From Psychrobacillus sp040274765 (GTDB lineage: Bacteria > Bacillota > Bacilli > Bacillales_A > Planococcaceae), in assembly GCA_040274765.1 (NCBI GenBank), contig JBEMAY010000004.1:1-64000 (forward strand): DNA of 64,000 nucleotides, written 5' to 3'. Shown here piece after piece: positions 1 through 8,863 of the stretch. The notes beneath the pieces are model-generated. The model worked only from the letters and a program-made list of their open reading frames with translations, did not search any database and was not told the origin of the DNA. Numbering within the stretch: the stretch's first letter is position 1; every line of letters begins with the position of its first letter. Made by a program: the position numbers and the translations under genes.

Positions 1-984
1 ATTCAAAGTAAATCATTGTTTGAGAAGATGCGGCAGTTAACGGAAGAAGCTGCCGTTAAAGCACAAGAAGACAATCTCTTGAATGACAAATTACAAAATG
101 CAGTGCATGTCATTTCAACCAATTTAGAACAGATTCGCACAAGTACACAGTCCGCAAATGTTGCACAGCAGGAAATGCTGTTTGCAGTAGGGGAAGTGAG
201 TGTCGGTGCTCAACGTCAAGCGGACCATGTGTCTGATATTGTGAGAAATACAGAAGCAACCTCCAGCTCAGTTAAAGAAATGGCAAATAGCTTGGAGTTA
301 ATCGTTCAACAGGCAGAGTCAGCAGGAAAAGATGCTTCAGAGGGATCTAAAGTAATGGAAGAAATGACAAAAGACATTACGCAGTTTACCGTCTTTTTTG
401 AAGAATTAAACGAAACGTTTCAAAACTTGTTTGCCAAAATTAATGAAACCAATCAATTTGCAAAAGATATTCGACAAATTACAGAGCAGACAAATCTATT
501 GGCCTTGAATGCCTCTATTGAAGCCGCAAGAGCCGGAGAGCATGGCAAAGGATTTTCCGTAGTAGCCGAAGAAATTAGAAAACTTGCAGGTGTAACCAAT
601 CAAACAGTAGAAAAAATAGATGACAATCTAAATAACGTCAATAAATTTAACGAGGCTGCCCTTGAAAAACTTAAGTTAGGTTTAGCTCAAACGCACACAC
701 AAGCTGATGTAGCGGAGCAATCCAATGAGTCTTTCAAAGGCCTTTATGAAACAATGCGTACCCTACAAACATCATTAACAAGCTATTTAAAAGAGATGGA
801 GACAATTGCAGAGAACAGCGAATCCATCAATGAAAGCACAACAGAGTTTGCTGCCATTATTGAGGAAAGCACTGCAACTGTTGAGGAACTAAATGCTACT
901 TTAGTCAATATTACCGAGGATCAGCTTGCAATCTCAGATTACATTGACGAAACTTATAAGGAAGCACAATCTATTAGTAAATAA
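1..984 (+). CDS. methyl-accepting chemotaxis protein, C-terminal part (5' truncated by window)
   Basis: The reading frame is open from base 1, so the start lies upstream of the window and about 327 residues are visible. It is the cytoplasmic signalling part of a chemoreceptor. A long heptad-rich helix runs through the whole segment, and the highly conserved hairpin tip (TEQTNLLALNASIEAARAGE, encoded near 481-540) is followed by HGKGFSVVAEEIRKLA. That tip binds CheW and CheA. The helices on either side carry the Gln/Glu-rich stretches that are methylated. Any sensor or membrane domain is outside the window, so the ligand cannot be told. A hairpin terminator follows directly. Confidence 0.93.
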   Translation: MQSKSLFEKMRQLTEEAAVKAQEDNLLNDKLQNAVHVISTNLEQIRTSTQSANVAQQEMLFAVGEVSVGAQRQADHVSDIVRNTEATSSSVKEMANSLELIVQQAESAGKDASEGSKVMEEMTKDITQFTVFFEELNETFQNLFAKINETNQFAKDIRQITEQTNLLALNASIEAARAGEHGKGFSVVAEEIRKLAGVTNQTVEKIDDNLNNVNKFNEAALEKLKLGLAQTHTQADVAEQSNESFKGLYETMRTLQTSLTSYLKEMETIAENSESINESTTEFAAIIEESTATVEELNATLVNITEDQLAISDYIDETYKEAQSISK

Positions 985-999
985 TTGCTTGGAAATAAA

Positions 1000-1032
1000 G
1001 TGTATCTAATTTATTTTAGATACGCTTTTTTA
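1000..1032 (+). terminator. Rho-independent terminator after the chemoreceptor gene
   Basis: A 10-bp stem (1000-1009 with 1016-1025, one G-U pair) and a 6-nt loop are followed by a run of T. It lies just after the stop of the chemoreceptor gene. Confidence 0.8.
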
Positions 1033-1144
1033 TTTTGTGCAAGTAGCTTGTTAATACACCATCTTGCTAAAGTTCACAAAAATCAGTTCTGTTGTTATAC
1101 TATTTCAGGTTAAATAAAAGAATTTACATGAAAGAGGAATAGCA

Positions 1145-2020
1145 ATGACTACTACGACAAATAATAGAGCGCATAAAGAAATTTCTCCATGGATGGCGAA
1201 TGCTAGAGATTACTTTTACGTCATCATAGGTGCAGCAATTGTAGCAATTGGCTTTAATGTTTTTTTATTGCCAAACCAGGTTGCCTCTGGTGGAGTTAGT
1301 GGAATAAGCACCATTTTAAAAGGAGTATTTGGCTGGGAGCCAGGACTCGTTCAATATGCTTTTAATATTCCTTTGTTTATCTCTGGCCTCATCTTTTTAG
1401 GTGCTAGATTCGGGATTAAATCGCTGGTTGGAACATTAGTTTTACCTGCAGTAGTTTTGCTAACAGCAGGCTGGGAGCCATGGACCTTTAATCCTTTGTT
1501 AGGAGCATTATTTGGTGGTATTACAGTTGGTCTAGGTTTAGGGATTGTTTTTAGAGGCGGTGCATCAACAGGGGGAACCGATTTAGCAGCTCAGATCATA
1601 ACCAAGTATACTGGCTTTTCTTTAGGCCGAAGTGTATTGCTTATTGATGGCTTGATTGTACTGAGTGCTGCAGTAGTATTTGATATTGAACAAGCTTTAT
1701 ACGCCCTAATCGGTTTATTTGTAACTACTAAAACAATAGATATTGTGCAGCTAGGATTTAGCCAATCAAAAATGATTTATATAATTACGAATAAACAGGA
1801 CGAAATGAGAGATGCTATTTATAAGGAGATTGATCGAGGGGTAACTAAACTACCTGCATATGGTGGATATACCAATGAAGAGAAATCTATCCTTATGGTG
1901 GTGGCGTATCAAACAGAGTTCACAAAGCTGAAACAAGTGGTCCAAATCATTGACCCCACTGCATTTGTAATAGTTTCTGATGCTTATGAGGTGTTAGGAG
2001 AAGGTTTCAAAAGGTACTAA
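1145..2020 (+). CDS. yvjA: YitT/YvjA family membrane protein (DUF161 + DUF2179)
   Basis: 291 residues. The N-terminal two thirds hold five to six hydrophobic segments with the glycine-rich family signatures (VASGGVSGIS near residue 47, FRGGASTGGTDL near 137). The last 80 residues form a soluble DUF2179 domain. An AGAGG ribosome site precedes the ATG. B. subtilis has several paralogues. Position decides the name: yvjA lies next to cccB and ftsEX there, as here. The function of the family is not established; membrane transport has been proposed. Confidence 0.85.
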   Translation: MTTTTNNRAHKEISPWMANARDYFYVIIGAAIVAIGFNVFLLPNQVASGGVSGISTILKGVFGWEPGLVQYAFNIPLFISGLIFLGARFGIKSLVGTLVLPAVVLLTAGWEPWTFNPLLGALFGGITVGLGLGIVFRGGASTGGTDLAAQIITKYTGFSLGRSVLLIDGLIVLSAAVVFDIEQALYALIGLFVTTKTIDIVQLGFSQSKMIYIITNKQDEMRDAIYKEIDRGVTKLPAYGGYTNEEKSILMVVAYQTEFTKLKQVVQIIDPTAFVIVSDAYEVLGEGFKRY

Positions 2021-2068
2021 ATTTGGTATAATATGAGTGCATTTATAATGTTGAGGGAGGTTTACTAA

Positions 2069-2419
2069 ATGAAGAAAAAATTATTAGCTGTTATCTTTGG
2101 AGCAGGTCTTATGCTTGCTGCATGTGGCGGTGGAGACGACGAAGCAAAAGATACCGGCACAACTGATACTGGTACAACTGGTTCATCTGAAACCGCGTCT
2201 GTAGATGCTGAAAAAATTGTAAATTCTAAATGTATTAGCTGTCATGGCGGAAATTTAGAAGGACAAGGTAGTTTCCCGGCACTAGCTGATGTAGGTTCTC
2301 GCTTATCAGAAGATGAAATCTTAAATGTTATTTTAAAAGGCCAAGGCGCAATGCCACCTAAAATCATTGAAGGTGCAGATGCGGAAGCAGTAGCTGCATG
2401 GTTAGCAGAGAAAAAATAA
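2069..2419 (+). CDS. cccB: cytochrome c551, membrane lipoprotein
   Basis: 116 residues. The signal peptide ends in a lipobox (LMLAAC, lipidated Cys19), followed by an Asp/Thr/Gly-rich linker. One class I c-type haem domain carries CISCH (Cys55, Cys58, His59), with a distal methionine ligand probably Met95 in GAMPP. The small, lipid-anchored mono-haem architecture is that of B. subtilis CccB, an electron carrier on the outer face of the membrane that serves terminal oxidases. It sits between yvjA and ftsE as in B. subtilis. A good GAGGGAGG ribosome site lies before the ATG. Confidence 0.92.
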   Translation: MKKKLLAVIFGAGLMLAACGGGDDEAKDTGTTDTGTTGSSETASVDAEKIVNSKCISCHGGNLEGQGSFPALADVGSRLSEDEILNVILKGQGAMPPKIIEGADAEAVAAWLAEKK

Positions 2420-2430
2420 TATCGTGAGAC

Positions 2431-2461
2431 AAGCAGCTACTTTTACTAGTAGCTGTTTTTT
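2431..2461 (+). terminator. terminator after cccB
   Basis: A 7-bp stem (CAGCTAC at 2434-2440 with GTAGCTG at 2449-2455) is followed by six T. It marks the end of the yvjA-cccB unit before the long repeat-filled gap. Confidence 0.8.
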
Positions 2462-2489
2462 GTTGGAATAAGATATAGTGTAGGGGATG

Positions 2490-2806
2490 GTATCCCGTAA
2501 ATTTGAGGAAAGTGCCTCGTAAGTGAGTGGAAAGCGACCATAAAGTATTTAGAAGTGTCCTATAAATGCGTGGTATTCGCCCGTAAAGATGAAAAGCGCC
2601 CATAGAGGTGAAGGAAGTGCCCCATAAGTGAGTGGAAAACGCCCAAAAAGTATGTATAAGTGTCCCATAAATCACAGGTATACGCCCGTAAGGATGAAAA
2701 GTGCCCATAGAGTGGAAGGAAGTGCCCTATAAGCAAGAAGAAAGCGCCTATAAAGTGTGAGAAGGTGTCCCATAAATGCGGGACATCCGCCTATAAGGTT
2801 GAATAG
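2490..2806. repeat. intergenic array of ~21-bp units, type 1 (core GYGCCCATAAA)
   Basis: About 15 degenerate units of 19-22 bp share a core like GCGCCCATAAA. Five units make a higher-order repeat of exactly 105 bp: gtgcc(c/t)..taagtgagtgg recurs at 2512 and 2617, a related copy starts at 2722, and cgcccgtaa(a/g)gatgaaaag recurs at 2578 and 2683. Because 105 is a multiple of three, an open frame survives on the minus strand and encodes a 35-residue periodic peptide. I judge that a by-product of the repeat. The array is not coding and has no terminal inverted repeats. Confidence 0.85.
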
Positions 2807-2827
2807 CTTTAACTAGTTTCTAGTGGG

Positions 2828-3150
2828 GGAACCTAAATCTCAGCCAATCACACTTAAAAAGAGCAAAGTGTTACCTACATCCCAGCAACCCGCACATAAA
2901 TCAGCGAAGCGCACCTAAATTAGTAAAAGGGACACCTAAATCATAATAAAGTGCACCTAAAGTTAATAGAGATGACACCTAAATCTCCGAAACCCGCACA
3001 TAAATCAGCGAAGCGCACCTAAATTAGTAAAAGGGACACCTAAATCATAATAAAGCGCACCTAAAGTTACTAGAGATGACACCTAAATCTCCGCAATCCG
3101 CACATAAACCAGCAAAGCGCACCTAAATCCAAGATCCCACACCTATAAAT
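2828..3150. repeat. intergenic array of ~21-bp units, type 2 (core CACCTAAAT)
   Basis: A second array starts about 20 bp after the first, with a different core (GCACCTAAAT or GACACCTAAAT). Five units form a 104-bp higher-order repeat: cgcacataaatcagcgaag begins at 2891 and 2995, and a diverged copy begins at 3099. Copies one and two are nearly identical over the whole 104 bp, which suggests recent duplication or homogenisation, while the outer units are degenerate. The rest of the gap up to ftsE (3151-3560) is plain AT-rich sequence in which I see nothing else. Confidence 0.85.
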
Positions 3151-3566
3151 AACCTTCATACAAGTGTCTCTTATATTAAAAAAACTGAGCAAAAGACATC
3201 CGCTCTTTCACCAAAATATACCGCAATAATAAAAATGAACTATAAAAATCTCTTGAATGTATCTTGAACCCCTCGTAAAAAAACTTCAATAACCACTTAG
3301 GAAACTAGTCTCCGTTCATAGATTTATTTGTCGATTTTCACAGAATGTTAACTATTTTGGAGAAAAACTGCCACGTATGTAAATATTTTCTCGAAGGTGA
3401 AAATACGGCAGGAATTATGATAGATTGTGTAGAAATAAGAGGTGTAGTGCTTTTGTAACTGAGCATAAAACACTAAAAAAATTGAAAAATCGATAATATT
3501 ATTGTTTTTCTGACTAAAATTACCTACAAAATGAAATCTATTTGTAACATTATGAAAGGAATCAAG

Positions 3567-3575
3567 TGTTATAAT
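3567..3575 (+). promoter_or_regulatory. extended -10 promoter element upstream of ftsE
   Basis: TGT-TATAAT at 3567-3575 is a perfect extended -10 element 46 bp before the ftsE start. No convincing -35 is present at the usual distance, as is normal for extended -10 promoters. It could drive ftsE-ftsX and the M23 gene. Confidence 0.5.
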
Positions 3576-3620
3576 AGGCATTGTTGTATTTAATAAAAGA
3601 AAGTAATTAGGTGGTATAAA

Positions 3621-4307
3621 ATGATAGAAATGACTAACGTCTATAAAAAATATCCTAATGGTATTGTTGCGGCTAACGGGATTGACGTAAATATTAAGCA
3701 GGGTGAATTTGTGTATGTAGTTGGACCCAGTGGTGCAGGAAAATCGACATTTATTAAAATGATGTATCGAGAAGAACGCCCGACGTCAGGTACGATCATA
3801 GTCAATGGTATGAATTTAGCAACCTTAAAAAATAAAAATGTTCCTTACTTAAGAAGACAAATTGGTGTTGTCTTTCAAGATTTCAAACTACTTCCTCGTC
3901 TAAACGTTTATGAAAACGTAGCATTTGCTCTAGAAGTAATAGAGGAATCCCCTAAGGTGATTCGCAAAAAAGTGATGGATGTATTGGAGCTAGTAGGCCT
4001 TAAAAATAAAGCAAGAATGTTCCCAACTGAACTTTCAGGCGGTGAGCAACAACGTGTTTCCATAGCACGCTCCATTGTCAATACTCCTAAACTAGTAATT
4101 GCAGATGAGCCAACCGGAAATTTAGACCCCGAAACTTCATGGGAAATTATGAACACTTTTGAAGAAATTAATTCCCGAGGAACTACAATTGTTATGGCAA
4201 CTCATAATAGAGAAATTGTAAATACAATTCGACACCGTGTTATTGTAGTTGAGGGTGGCTTAATCACTCGAGACGAGTACGGAGGAGATTACGGATATGA
4301 AGGCTAG
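3621..4307 (+). CDS. ftsE: cell-division ABC transporter ATPase FtsE
   Basis: 228 residues, the usual FtsE length. Walker A is GPSGAGKS (35-42), the signature motif is LSGGEQQR, and Walker B is VIADEP. FtsE pairs with FtsX on the inner face of the membrane and uses ATP to switch on peptidoglycan hydrolases outside; in Bacillus the known target is CwlO. An AGGTGG ribosome site precedes the ATG. The stop overlaps the ftsX start by 11 bases, indicating translational coupling. Confidence 0.97.
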   Translation: MIEMTNVYKKYPNGIVAANGIDVNIKQGEFVYVVGPSGAGKSTFIKMMYREERPTSGTIIVNGMNLATLKNKNVPYLRRQIGVVFQDFKLLPRLNVYENVAFALEVIEESPKVIRKKVMDVLELVGLKNKARMFPTELSGGEQQRVSIARSIVNTPKLVIADEPTGNLDPETSWEIMNTFEEINSRGTTIVMATHNREIVNTIRHRVIVVEGGLITRDEYGGDYGYEG

Positions 4308-5184
4308 AACAGCAGGACGACATTTCAGAGATAGCTTAAAAAGTATTAGTCGAAATGGCTGGATGACATTTGCATCGGTCAGTGCAGTTACCGTTACATT
4401 ATTATTAGTAGGCGTATTCGTCATGATCATGATGAATTTAAATAAAGTTGCAGACGACCTAGAAAGAGACGTTGAAGTTAAAATTTATGTTGAATTGACA
4501 GCAAGTGAAGAAGACGTTGCTAAGCTAGAAGAAGAAATTAAAAGTATGCCTGGAGTTGCAGAGCTAGTATATGCGACTAAGGGAGAAGAACTAAAGAAAC
4601 TGGTTATGGATTTTGGGTCAGATTTAGAGTTATATGAACAAGAAAACCCATTACATAATGTATTTTATGCAAAAGCGGTAGACCCTCAAGAAACTGAAGC
4701 GATTGCGAAGGAAATCGATAAGTTAGATAACACATTTGAGGTTAGTTACGGAGAAGGAAAAATAGAACGATTATTTTCCGTGCTTAATATGGGTAGAAAC
4801 GTAGGTATAGTGCTAATTCTCGCTCTATTATTTACAGCTATGTTCTTAATATCGAATACTATTCGAATTACGATTGTGGCTAGACGACGAGATATAGAGA
4901 TTATGAAACTAGTTGGAGCTACAAACTGGTTTATCCGTATCCCCTTCATATTAGAAGGTATGTGGCTTGGCATATTAGGAGCGATACTGCCAATCACATT
5001 AGTTACGGTTCTTTACTATAATCTTTATAATGCATTACAGCCTAAATTAGAGTTAGGAAATTTATTTAATTTACTAGAGTTTTCCCCATTTATTTATCAG
5101 TTAAACGGATTAATTCTTTTAATGGGAGTTTTGATTGGTATCTGGGGTAGTTTCATGTCAGTTAGAAAATTTTTACGAGTATAA
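4297..5184 (+). CDS. ftsX: cell-division ABC transporter permease FtsX
   Basis: 295 residues. One membrane segment near 23-45 is followed by an extracellular loop of about 120 residues (ERDVEVKIYVELTASEEDV...). Three further membrane segments sit near 170-190, 220-245 and 265-285. The cytosolic turn IVARRRDIEIMKLVGATNWFI is diagnostic of FtsX. The external loop is the part that contacts the wall hydrolase. It overlaps ftsE, and a secreted M23 protein follows 28 bases later, a likely partner. Confidence 0.97.
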   Translation: MKARTAGRHFRDSLKSISRNGWMTFASVSAVTVTLLLVGVFVMIMMNLNKVADDLERDVEVKIYVELTASEEDVAKLEEEIKSMPGVAELVYATKGEELKKLVMDFGSDLELYEQENPLHNVFYAKAVDPQETEAIAKEIDKLDNTFEVSYGEGKIERLFSVLNMGRNVGIVLILALLFTAMFLISNTIRITIVARRRDIEIMKLVGATNWFIRIPFILEGMWLGILGAILPITLVTVLYYNLYNALQPKLELGNLFNLLEFSPFIYQLNGLILLMGVLIGIWGSFMSVRKFLRV

Positions 5185-5212
5185 GAAGGTATCTTGAAAG
5201 GAGCAATAAGAT

Positions 5213-6520
5213 TTGAGAAGACAATCCAAATGGATGTTGCGTATTGTTGCAATAGCTGCATCCGGAGCGCTACTAATTAACACTCCAAGCGCTCTTGCCG
5301 ATTCATTGACTGACCTTAAAAAAGAACAACAGAACATTCAAGAAAAGAAAAGTTCAATTAAGTCAAACATTAAAGAAACTGAAACGAAAATTGATACAAA
5401 TGAGTCTAAAATTGAACAAATTATGGCTCAGATCCAAGCTTTGGATAATGAAATTATGGCAACAGAAAAAAGTATTGCTGCAGTTTTAAGTGAGATTGAA
5501 AAAACTACAAGTGAAATAGAAGCATTAAAAGCTTCTATCGCGGAATTAGAAGAGAAAATTGCAGCACGCGATGAATTGTTGAAAGAAAGAATACGAGCTG
5601 TCCAAGTTAGTGGTGGATCAGTTAATTATTTAGATGTATTACTAGGAGCTAATAGTTTCGTAGATTTTATTGACCGCTTTTCAGCAGTTAATACATTGAT
5701 GGAAGCTGACCGTAAGATTTTAAAAGAGCAGGCCGAAGATAAGCAAGAACTTGAAGAGCAAACGGCAAGCTTAGAAAAGAAACGTCAAGAGCAAGAAGCA
5801 AGTAAAGACAAGCTTCTTTCCTTAAAAGCTAATTTAGATAAACAAAAATCTTCTAAAGCTACATTAGTAGATCAGCTAGAAGCAGAGCAAGTTAAACTTC
5901 TTGAAGATAAAGAACAAATGGAAACAGAATATGAAGAAGTTTTAAACTTGGATAAAGCAATTCAAGATAAAATTGTAGCCGAGCAAAAACGTCAAGCAGA
6001 AATAGCTAGAAAAGCAGCAGAAGAGAAAAAGAGAAAAGCGGCTGCCGAACGCCAACGTCAACAAGCAGCTAGCGGATCTTCCACTGCAATTCCAGCTGTT
6101 TCAGCTGGTAACTGGACGAAACCTGCATCAGGAAGCTTCACTTCAGGATATGGATACAGAATGCACCCGATTTATGGGAAAGGAAAAATGCATTATGGAA
6201 TTGATATCGCGAACAGTACCGGTACACCAGTACTATCAGCTGCTGACGGAGTCGTATCATATGCATCTCCTTTAAGCACGTATGGTAATGTAATTATGGT
6301 GACGCATTCTATTGATGGACAAACTTTCACTTCACTATATGCACATTTGAGCAGTATAGGTGTAGGAGTTGGACAGGTTGTCTCAAAAGGTCAGCGTATC
6401 GGAGCAATCGGTACTACTGGTAACTCTACTGGACCTCATCTTCACTTTGAAATCCATTTAGGATATTGGGAAGGTATGGCAGGTAACTCAGTGAATCCAT
6501 TGAGATACATTTCTCTATAA
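5213..6520 (+). CDS. secreted coiled-coil / M23 (LytM) peptidoglycan hydrolase, EnvC/PcsB-like
   Basis: 435 residues from a TTG start with an AAGGAG ribosome site. A signal peptide (ends near LINTPSALAD) precedes a coiled coil of about 220 residues (35-265), then an Ala/Arg/Gln-rich hinge. The C-terminal M23 domain (about 300-430) has intact zinc ligands in HYGID and HLHFEI, so it should be an active endopeptidase rather than a dead activator. The coiled-coil-plus-hydrolase layout is that of EnvC, PcsB and CwlO, proteins controlled by FtsEX. Direct linkage to ftsEX makes it the probable FtsEX target here. In B. subtilis cwlO is not linked to ftsEX and uses a different (NlpC/P60) catalytic domain. 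Confidence 0.88.
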   Translation: MRRQSKWMLRIVAIAASGALLINTPSALADSLTDLKKEQQNIQEKKSSIKSNIKETETKIDTNESKIEQIMAQIQALDNEIMATEKSIAAVLSEIEKTTSEIEALKASIAELEEKIAARDELLKERIRAVQVSGGSVNYLDVLLGANSFVDFIDRFSAVNTLMEADRKILKEQAEDKQELEEQTASLEKKRQEQEASKDKLLSLKANLDKQKSSKATLVDQLEAEQVKLLEDKEQMETEYEEVLNLDKAIQDKIVAEQKRQAEIARKAAEEKKRKAAAERQRQQAASGSSTAIPAVSAGNWTKPASGSFTSGYGYRMHPIYGKGKMHYGIDIANSTGTPVLSAADGVVSYASPLSTYGNVIMVTHSIDGQTFTSLYAHLSSIGVGVGQVVSKGQRIGAIGTTGNSTGPHLHFEIHLGYWEGMAGNSVNPLRYISL

Positions 6521-6530
6521 AGTAACAACA

Positions 6531-6574
6531 AAATGAGGCATTCAATTATTATATAATTGGATGCCTCATTTTTT
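6531..6574 (+). terminator. terminator closing the ftsE-ftsX-M23 operon
   Basis: A 17-bp near-perfect stem (6531-6547 with 6555-6571, one wobble pair) ends in a T run. It follows the M23 gene stop by about 10 bases. Confidence 0.9.
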
Positions 6575-6708
6575 AGAATAAGAGAATTCATTAGAAGTCT
6601 TTTTTTGTACACAAATTGTATAAAACTTAAGCTGGTGAATAGTATCTATTTCAATTTATGCATATAATTAGTTTAATAATAAGTTATTGATTACAGTGGA
6701 GGTTAAGA

Positions 6709-7287
6709 GTGAAGAAAATAATTGGATTACTAATTGTAGGTTTCTTAATAGCGAGTGCTACCATATCATTTGTTAAAAACAATATCGACGAAAAGGAAGA
6801 CCCTTTTGAAGGGGAGCAAATGGGGACGGATATGGCTGAAAATCCGGCTAACGAGGGTACGGGTAAAGGTGATGCAGCCCCAGACTTTACTTTGACAACA
6901 TTAGATGGAAAAGAGGTATCGTTGTCAGACTACAAAGGAAAAAAAGTAGTATTAAATTTTTGGGCATCGTGGTGTCCTCCATGTAAAGCAGAAATGCCGC
7001 ATATGCAAAACTATTATGAGGATATGACCGAAGAAGATAATGTGGAAATCTTAGCTGTTAACCTCACTAACAAGGATAATGGATTGGATGAGGTGACTTC
7101 CTTTGTAGAAGATTACGGTCTTACGTTTCCAATACCTATGGACGAGGAAGGTCAAGTAGGAAACGCCTATAAGGTTATTCCTATTCCAACTACTTACATG
7201 ATCGATACAAGTGGAATCATACAAAATATGATAGTCGGACCGATGGATGAGCAAATGTTGATAGATTATGTCGATAAACTAAATTAA
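6709..7287 (+). CDS. membrane-anchored thiol-disulfide oxidoreductase (TlpA/ResA-like)
   Basis: 192 residues from a GTG start behind a GGAGG site. An uncleaved N-terminal membrane anchor (about residues 4-22) and an acidic linker precede a thioredoxin fold with NFWASWCPPCKAEMPH (CPPC active site) and the cis-proline loop VIPIPTTYMID. Family members reduce extracytoplasmic disulfides, for example on apocytochrome c. The nearby cccB makes cytochrome maturation possible, but the gene itself is not linked to cytochrome c assembly genes here, so the substrate is open. Confidence 0.85.
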   Translation: MKKIIGLLIVGFLIASATISFVKNNIDEKEDPFEGEQMGTDMAENPANEGTGKGDAAPDFTLTTLDGKEVSLSDYKGKKVVLNFWASWCPPCKAEMPHMQNYYEDMTEEDNVEILAVNLTNKDNGLDEVTSFVEDYGLTFPIPMDEEGQVGNAYKVIPIPTTYMIDTSGIIQNMIVGPMDEQMLIDYVDKLN

Positions 7288-7359
7288 GAATCTGATTTTT
7301 GGGCAAGTATTAAACTTCGTTTTTCTCACATATATTAGTGGAAAACTAGGAGGTTGAAC

Positions 7360-8781
7360 TTGCGCAAAAATCGGATTATTTTATTTGGATTTATTTTAGT
7401 CGTTGTATTGGTATTAGGGTATTTATGGATGTCTAGAACACCATCAGAGTCGGAGAAGAAAAATGTTAGCAGTAGCCAAGTGATTGACGAAGCCTATGAA
7501 TTAATAAAACAAGAGGCTGTCTTTTCCAAGAATGAAAAATTATTAGTGGAGGGTGCTATCAGAGGGATGGCAGAAGCTTTAGAAGATCCTCATTCATCCT
7601 ATTTAACGAAAGAGGAAGCGGAAACGCAAGAATCTTCTTTAGCAGAAGAACGAGTTGGTATTGGCGTTGAAATTATGAATTCCGGTGGTAAATTTGTTGT
7701 AGTGGCTCCTATTAAAGATTCTCCAGCTTATAAAGCGGGGTTAAAGCCACAAGACGAAATCGTACGAGTGAACAGTGATCGAGTGGATGGGAAATCCATG
7801 GCAGAATTAGTTCGATTATTAAGTGGTGACAAAGGAAGTAGTCTTAAAATGACCATCTATCGTCCAAGTGAAAATCGTCATGTAGAGCTACATATGAAAC
7901 GAGAGACGATTGCGTTGCATACTGTTTCTAGTGAAGTACTAGAGGTTGATGGAAAGTCTCTAGGGATAGTCACGATTTCTATTTTTGGAGAAAAAACGGC
8001 TGAAGAGTGGGAAAAGCAAACCAAAGCGCTTGTAGAACGAGGAATAAACGGACTAGTTGTGGATGTCCGAGGCAATCCAGGAGGTTATTTATTTAGTGTT
8101 TCTTCTATTATAGGAACGCTTCTGCAAAATGGAAGCACCTTTGCTTATATGCAGGATGCAAAGGGAGTTTTAGAGCCGCTGAATACGGTCAATAAGGATA
8201 CCCCTTACCTGAACAAGCTACCAGTTGTTTTATTGCAAAATGGGGGTAGTGCTTCTGCTAGTGAAGTTTTGGCCGGTGCGCTAAAAGATAATAACCGTGC
8301 CATGATTGTAGGGGAAACAAGCTTTGGTAAAGGTACAGTTCAAGAGACACACCCTTTATCTAATGGCGGAAAGCTAAAAATTTCTACGCATAAATGGTTA
8401 ACTCCAAAGCAGCAATGGATTCATCATAAGGGGATAGAGGCAGATTTAAAAGTGGAACAGGATGAGTTGTTTAGCACGGACATTAAATATTACCATGGCG
8501 AATTCCATCAAGGAGACTATGGAGATGAAATAAAATACGTGCAACAAGTTCTTGCTGGATTAGGCTATAATCTTTCTCGCAAAGATGGGTATTTCGATGA
8601 AAATACCGTTGAAGCTGTTGATAAATATCGAGAGGTTCAAAAACTTGAAGTGAACTCGAAGCTTGATGAGACATTCTTTCAAGATTTAACTACGACCATT
8701 AATGAGTATAAGGCTAGAAAAGAGAATGATCAGCAGCTACAAATGGGCGTAAGTTATATAATTCATTCCTTAAATAAGTAA
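7360..8781 (+). CDS. ctpB: C-terminal processing protease, S41 family (CtpB-like)
   Basis: 473 residues from TTG at 7360, chosen because AGGAGG ends at 7353 and an earlier TTG at 7354 would touch it. Order: membrane anchor (6-22), PDZ domain (about 95-180), S41 protease with GGSASASE (nucleophile Ser299) and SFGKGT (Lys324), then a C-terminal peptidoglycan-binding repeat (about 380-440). Ser/Lys spacing of 25 matches B. subtilis CtpB, which cuts SpoIVFA to trigger sigma-K during sporulation. It lies near ftsEX and minJ as in B. subtilis. The role in sporulation is inferred from that family. Confidence 0.88.
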   Translation: MRKNRIILFGFILVVVLVLGYLWMSRTPSESEKKNVSSSQVIDEAYELIKQEAVFSKNEKLLVEGAIRGMAEALEDPHSSYLTKEEAETQESSLAEERVGIGVEIMNSGGKFVVVAPIKDSPAYKAGLKPQDEIVRVNSDRVDGKSMAELVRLLSGDKGSSLKMTIYRPSENRHVELHMKRETIALHTVSSEVLEVDGKSLGIVTISIFGEKTAEEWEKQTKALVERGINGLVVDVRGNPGGYLFSVSSIIGTLLQNGSTFAYMQDAKGVLEPLNTVNKDTPYLNKLPVVLLQNGGSASASEVLAGALKDNNRAMIVGETSFGKGTVQETHPLSNGGKLKISTHKWLTPKQQWIHHKGIEADLKVEQDELFSTDIKYYHGEFHQGDYGDEIKYVQQVLAGLGYNLSRKDGYFDENTVEAVDKYREVQKLEVNSKLDETFFQDLTTTINEYKARKENDQQLQMGVSYIIHSLNK

Positions 8782-8863
8782 CTTGATACAATAAACCTAT
8801 ACGGAAGTTCTCCTCGTTTGATACAATAATAGGAACACTATGTTGTAAGCGAGGAGGATTCGT

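Noticed and set aside
2364..2708. Open frame of 114 codons on the minus strand encoding a periodic peptide
   Set aside because: It lies wholly in the 105-bp repeat and the end of cccB. 105 is divisible by three, so an open frame with 35-residue periodicity is expected by chance. No ribosome site precedes it.
2490..3150. CRISPR array
   Set aside because: Units are contiguous, degenerate and about 21 bp without unique spacers, and no cas genes are present.
3348..3581. 77-codon frame on the minus strand before ftsE
   Set aside because: It crosses the ftsE promoter region, has no ribosome site and has low-complexity AT-rich composition.
4746..4997. Antisense frame inside ftsX
   Set aside because: A shadow of the ftsX coding sequence, with no start signals.
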